Assembly: GCF_029227915.1 (NCBI RefSeq)
Contig: NC_079882.1
Coordinates: forward strand, 9,052,001 to 9,116,000
Direction: 5' to 3'
Length of the DNA: 64,000 bases
Source: Hydractinia symbiolongicarpus
Taxonomy: Eukaryota; Cnidaria; Hydrozoa; Anthoathecata; Hydractiniidae
Position 1 is the first letter of the stretch, and every line of letters starts with the position of its first letter. The notes beneath the pieces are model-generated. The model made no database searches. It had not been told where the DNA came from and saw only the letters and a list, made by a program, of their open reading frames with translations. Made by a program: the position numbers and the translations under genes. Positions 59,362 to 64,000 of this stretch are shown in pieces.

Positions 59362-59910
59362 ATGAAAAATACCACCTTGACCATCGCGCTGTTAGCATTC
59401 TGTCTTTTCGTAACGACAAACACTTTCGTTGTTTCTAGTGGCAAGCCTTTATCAGGGAACGAGGTACGGAACTTTTAATTTTAAGGCACTCTTTGTTTCT
59501 CTATTGAAACTTTAGCAGTTCCTATACCCGCTTACTTAAAGCTATTGCTTTGTAAGAAAATATTTAGGAAAAATAAGTTAAAAATAGTGAAGGTAAGACC
59601 AGAAAAATTGAGTTTTCTTCAAGATCATCACTTTTCTGACCGAATTTTCTCCTACCCAAGATTGTAGGTTTCTGTTTTTGCTTTCTCTCAGTTTCCCTTT
59701 TTTTTGCTGCATGCAGGGTATTTGAATGTTTTGACCACGCCCTACTACCGAAAAATTTAAGCGGCTTCCTGACGTATAAAAGAAGTATTTGGTACTCTTT
59801 AGATAACAGCACCCTTCAATTTTGGGAGATACTGCCAACTTCATATGACAGAGTGTTTGGAATTCTGCAGCAGTCTTGACATCTCCTTTGAAGATTGTTT
59901 ATTGCTTTAA
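59362..59910 (+). CDS. Small secreted four-cysteine peptide (69 residues)
   Basis: Exons 59362-59463 (34 codons, donor GTACGG, phase 0) and 59803-59910 (35 codons plus stop, acceptor GGTACTCTTTAG). The first exon encodes a signal peptide (KNTTLTIALLAFCLFVTT) and a short stretch ending SGKPLSGNE. The second encodes a mature peptide with four cysteines spaced C-x6-C-x3-C-x9-C (residues 45, 52, 56, 66), which could form two disulphides. A TATA box at 59111 and AATAAA at 59950 frame the model, so the gene looks complete and short. Signal exon plus Cys exon is a common design of secreted peptides (hormone-like, antimicrobial or venom-type). The spacing does not match a family I know, and no function is assigned. 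Confidence 0.7.
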
Positions 59911-59949
59911 CCTCAGTTATAACGGACTTTAATATATATTTAAAACAAG

Positions 59950-59955
59950 AATAAA
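59950..59955 (+). terminator. Poly(A) signal of the four-Cys peptide gene
   Basis: AATAAA 40 bp after the stop codon, in a suitable AT-rich context. Confidence 0.7.
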
Positions 59956-60287
59956 ATATTTATTGTATTATTTGTAACGTAGCATTTTAATTATCCTGCT
60001 AATTGTTTATTTTTGAATTAGTTATTTTAATTTCGAGCCCTTCCAAACATCTAAATGTATAGACAAGATATTATTTCGGCGTTAAAATATTTTACTACAG
60101 TTAAAATACATTCGTTAGAGAAAATAGAAGACGACGATTGTTTTTCATCAATATTATTACGCAATAACTTTTGTTGTTCTTAGTAGCGTTGTGGTTGTTA
60201 ACCAGACTACAAATACCAAAAGGTCACAACCTAGTCAACACATCAGCCATTTAATATTTTTTGCAATGATTGTCATTTCTGTTTTTT
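59956..60287. other. Non-coding spacer
   Basis: No gene or recognisable repeat seen between the peptide gene and the MITE. Confidence 0.4.
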
Positions 60288-60441
60288 AAGCTTGGTTTTC
60301 ACTATGGGTTAACGATGAGCTAACCATAGTGCATATGACGCGCTAAGACCTTAGCCCATAGTGTGAACGTAAAAGTACCTGCATAGCTCACAACTGAACT
60401 CATCCTTAGCTCATCGTTAACCCATAGTGAGAACCAAGCTT
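60288..60441. mobile_element. Palindromic MITE, 154 bp
   Basis: The outer 35 bp are inverted repeats with one mismatch: AAGCTTGGTTTTCACTATGG then GTTAACGATGAGCTA on the left, the reverse complement on the right. Inside, further copies of CATAGTG face each other. The outermost AAGCTTGGTTT(T/C)CA matches the end of the element at 10053, so both may be moved by one transposase family. No clear target duplication. Confidence 0.8.
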
Positions 60442-62600
60442 TGAAAACCACATTTTGGAGCTTTTATGTTTTCGTAAGTGTTAAAACAATTTTTAATGTA
60501 TGGACATTTAACGTGAACAGTGAAATAAGCTCATGAATGAAGACTGGAGTAGAAGTCCAAACTTATAGGTAGAACACAACGAAATACTGCAGTTCACACC
60601 ACAGCAGTTCGCACAAAATAAAATTTCTGTAGACAGTTTTAGTCGGATCAGTATCACGTATAAGGATACATCATAAGACTACACGTTTTTTTCCACAAAG
60701 TGTATGTGTTTTTTCTGAGCTATATAAAAAGCATAGCGTATTAAAATCAGTAAAACAAAATGGAACCTAACATCAGAAATGGTTGCCTATTTTGGATATG
60801 ATTACAAAAGTGTTCACCTATTGCCTATAATTATTTTAGTATGACTTACAGACACTAATTAATCGTTAATATGGGGTCAAGTGACCACTTTCCGCACGAC
60901 GTTTGATTTTACATTGATAACAATGGTCATGCACACTCATTCCTGTAGGTAGATTATGTCATAGTCATAAGAAAAAGACTGATTATGTAAACAACAAACC
61001 ACAGTAACAAAAGAAATTCCGCTTCAAGAGATAATTTAACCAATTTAAAAAACGCTATTTTTTTCACCCGAAAAAAATCTTTTTTTCCAATCAAATTTAA
61101 GGCCCCTTTCTGGAATTTGTTGTTATCAAAAAAATCAATGACACATGGATGGATATTATATATATTTTTTGCGCATTTGCGAAAGTTTTTTTCACGCGAA
61201 AAATAACTTTTTTTATCGATAAGCGAAATTTGTTTCGAAAACCGCGAAACGTGAAAGTTTATTGTGTAAATTGCGAAAATTCTGGTGGATCTGCAAATGG
61301 GATTTTTAAATGATTTTTCAAATATATGACTGTAAGCTCGACCCCAGCACCTTTTATCTAGAACTATCAGAAAGCGCAGCGCCGTTAAGAAGCAAATAGT
61401 CCTGAGGACGAAGTTGGGAAGAATTGACAATTCGACTTCTAAAGTCGACAAGAAACACGAGGTTCGAATTTGAAAATAAACAAGCAGGTTGAGCAAGGCA
61501 AATTTAACAACGAAGACATATTTTGATAGCAAATCTCAGGCTATTTGAATCTTTAATTAAATTTTCTTATTTCAGGAAACAAATTTTCAAAATTTTTTTA
61601 CCCAAACTAAACTATTGTGCAGGTTTTTCATAGAAAGCACAAATTCTCTAGAAAATACTTAAAACGGAAACCACGCAGAACGCATTTTCTTGCACCTGCC
61701 TTTTTTCTTAGAGAAGAAAGTCTTTCCAAGCAAAGTTAGTTTGCTCTTACATACAGTAGAGCGAAACTTTTCGTATAATTTAGATGAATAATTTGATTTT
61801 GTAGAGACGAAAAACAAGTGATAAATTATTTAACATTCTTCCATCAATAACAAAAAGGCTAAAAAAACTCAATCTAATCGATAATTTCACGCTTTTCCAC
61901 CTGTAGTCGTGCAATGTTTTAAAAACAAAAAGAATTACTATCAGTCAGGTCACGACAGAAGGGAACTGGGGATCAGGTTGTTTTTAATTGACGAGGTACA
62001 AGGAGAGACTAATAACCAATATTTAAAAAGATGAAATTGAGTATTAAATTGAAAGTAAAAAAACAAAATATATATATGGTCACCAGACTCCCGGAATACG
62101 AATATAATGTGATTTATCTTAAACTTTTTATCAAGACATTATATTATATAATCATGTTGACATATTTCATGCCACGTAACAGATCAAAAAATTCTTATGT
62201 ATATAAACACAATTTAAATTATTCACCTCTAGAGAACAGAAGATGAGAAGGACACACCCTTGTATTTTTAATCAGTCGGTTTCTCTAGATTCTCATCTCC
62301 TGCTATCAATAATATTTATAGCAACGATACTACAGCGATACAAATTAATACGGATAATAATTATGATAATAATATATGAATACAACAGCAGTTTTACTGT
62401 CACGCTAACCATTTTTTAAATATTCAATAAATTTTAGAACAGGTGCGAAGAAGGGAGAGAAAATAGGTGCGACGGAGAGTAAGAATTAAAAGACAAAGTG
62501 AAAAAATTTAGAATTTTCTGCAAATGATGTGACGATTGTGAATTCAAATTCAAAATGGGGGTAAATTATCCACTATATAATCATCACAAAATAAACTTAT
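60442..62600. other. Non-coding stretch with repeat fragments
   Basis: Contains a TTCGCGAAA-type cluster (about 61150-61300), a diverged CCTCGTTCCCAGG copy (61338-61416, right arm GTCCTGAGGACGAAGTTG) and AT-rich DNA. A 192-codon minus-strand frame at 60954-61532 runs across these repeats and is not supported as a gene. Confidence 0.45.
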
Positions 62601-63836
62601 CTAATCTAAATCAGAGGGCGGCACGTACGTAAAGCCAACAAAGGCGTCATCTGGATCATCCACGCTAGCTGAAACCATCTGATTTTCATTTGCTTTCGTT
62701 ACCGAAGCTAAAGTTAAATTATGATATAGCAGAAATAATAATAAACAAGAATTCAGGGCAATGATGTTTGAATTTATTCTCGTATGTTTGACCAAGGCAG
62801 GCTACGTGTTTTTAAGTTTTTAAAGGACGTGCAAGGCATGAAAGCGCTCACATGTAAATTGGTTCTTGAACCGTACACTTTAAAACTGCGTGTTCACAAT
62901 TCACTCAAAATGACTGAGCAAAATGACTGAGCAACATAACTAATACTACTAATCTATATTATAATACCCGTATACGTCTGTCCGTCTCTCACGCAAAATG
63001 GTAGCTTAGCTGCGCAAGTATAAAAAGGACGAGCGCACCCGTGGATTTTTCCACGGGCTAACGACTAGTTAGAAAATAATATTGTTTAGTCACCCTACGC
63101 TAACAATTTCTTTTGTCACCTCACTCTTAGAAATATTAAACTATTATCTGCTTGTGTTTATTTTGCCGTATCAACCATATTTTTTTCGTTCAAAATAATA
63201 GCCGACTCGCTACTATGTGTAAAAAATGCACGAAATAGCGATGCCGAGGACATGCACGACGGGTGATAAACTGAGGACCAGTATATATAGGACTGGGGAA
63301 TTGATAAGAAAGCTTTAATACATTTATTGTTTATCACGTTTAATACCTGGTACTGGTTCCCGCACAAATTCGGGATCAAAATGCTTCAAGTCTAGTTGTC
63401 CACTCTAAAATAGAAATAATGCTATTTTTATCAAAGGCGGAACAGTTTTTTCCTGAAAAGTTTAAATGCTGTCAATTATGTGTTAAGAATTTTTTTTCTT
63501 CGTCTGTTTCTGAGAGGTAGGACTTTTATGGTAAAAGCTTTTACGAATTTGACCAAAAGTTGCTAATGTTTATGCAACAAACGAAGGAAACAAAAAGAGC
63601 TACTTACGACATTCGGGTTATACGGTGGGTCAATTTTCTTGTCATATAGATCTTGGAAATTAATTGTACGAAAGAATGGATGTGTTTTGATGTCACTCTG
63701 GAAGAAAATTATATAAACAATGAATTCGACTTAAAATATAAATAAAAAAGCGTCATACTGCTAACAATAAAAAAATGGCACTTACAAAATCTGTCTCTGA
63801 ATTTCCTAACCTTTTACTTCTATCTTTTTGCAATAA
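62601..63836 (-). CDS. SGK: SGK-type AGC kinase, last four exons (gene continues past the right edge)
   Basis: Minus-strand exons 63786-63836, 63608-63697, 63347-63404 and 62601-62707, joined in phases 0, 0 and 1. They encode the end of the kinase lobe, LLQKDRSKRLGNSETDF and DIKTHPFFRTINF, then the AGC C-terminal tail. The tail has the SGK-like core DPPYNPNVSG, DLKHFDPEFVREPVP, a turn-motif region (MVSASVDDPDDAF) and the hydrophobic motif FVGFTY with its phosphorylatable Thr, ending at PPSDLD. In known SGKs, PDK1 phosphorylates the activation loop and mTORC2 the hydrophobic motif; they control ion transport and survival. The order and spacing fit SGK better than PKC or AKT. The N-terminal lobe, activation loop and any PX domain lie outside the window. 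Confidence 0.85.
62953..63068 (+). mobile_element. Non-autonomous Helitron-like element, 116 bp, in an SGK intron
   Basis: It starts TCTATATTATAATACCCG and ends in the hairpin CCCGTGGATTTTTCCACGGG followed by CTAACGACTAG, between A and T. It is highly similar to the copy at 53382-53486, with an 11-bp or so longer interior (AAGTATAAAAAGGACGAGCG). Confidence 0.75.
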
Positions 63837-64000
63837 CTACAGAAAGAAAATTGATACAGCTTTTTAAGTGTAGAAACTTTCGCGAACATTGATCAAATTC
63901 GCGAAATTTTCCAAAAGGATCGATCTGCGAAAGTTTATCAACGCGAAAAAAGAATTCGACTAAGAACCTCAATTTCAATTTTATGCTTTGATAATAAAAT

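Noticed and set aside
60954-61532. A 192-codon minus-strand frame
   Set aside because: It spans a TTCGCGAAA cluster and a short inverted-repeat copy, lacks any family pattern, and has no promoter or splice support.
62601-63836. Kinase tail first considered as a PKC or S6K end
   Set aside because: NPNVSG followed by HFDPEFxxEPVP, the turn-motif spacing and the short end after FVGFTY fit SGK better.

Overview
The window is animal nuclear DNA: AT-rich, with GT-AG introns, TATA boxes, AATAAA signals and many non-autonomous transposons. The gene set (multidomain Bcl-2 proteins including a BAK type, an otoferlin-type ferlin, an SGK-type kinase) and the style of the SINE, MITE and Helitron repeats suggest a cnidarian, perhaps a hydrozoan. 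That placement is an inference and was not tested by search. Gene models were built by hand from splice sites and reading phase.

Layout. 1-9 kb: a PTB-fold protein exon (minus strand, 2137-3059), a possible upstream exon at 4.2-4.4 kb, then mostly non-coding DNA with short inverted-repeat elements. 9-13 kb: a repeat cluster with a tRNA-derived SINE (9.3 kb), an element carrying a broken MADF-domain exon (10.05-10.83 kb) and a hAT-like MITE with a perfect 8-bp target duplication (12.02-12.48 kb). 15.5-23.4 kb: three tandem plus-strand Bcl-2 family genes, each with a large first coding exon and a small tail-anchor exon split at the same phase-0 intron in BH2. The third is BAK-like with intact BH3 and BH1. 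The first two have lost the BH3 glycine and changed the BH1 NWGR core.

24.45-42.39 kb: an otoferlin-type ferlin reconstructed as 31 coding exons, 5,490 nt in frame, 1,829 residues, with a C-terminal anchor. Its introns hold several minisatellites; one array of 23-bp units repeats a 3' splice site and ends in the real one.

43.7-46.5 kb: two minus-strand paralogues encoding small type I membrane proteins of 120 and 106 residues (signal peptide, acidic ectodomain, nearly identical TM segment), family not recognised. 49.18-53.95 kb: a decayed 4.77-kb DNA transposon with about 355-bp terminal inverted repeats, subterminal tandem repeats, a broken minus-strand ORF and a nested Helitron-like insertion. 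56.5-57.1 kb: a two-TM neurensin/TMEM74-like protein. 59.1-59.96 kb: a complete small gene for a 69-residue secreted four-cysteine peptide. 60.29-60.44 kb: a palindromic MITE. 62.6 kb to the right edge: the 3' end of an SGK-type AGC kinase gene on the minus strand.

The genes are independent transcription units, not a pathway cluster. Points of most interest are the divergent Bcl-2 pair, the splice-acceptor minisatellite in the ferlin, the small membrane protein pair, the four-Cys peptide gene and the long-TIR transposon.
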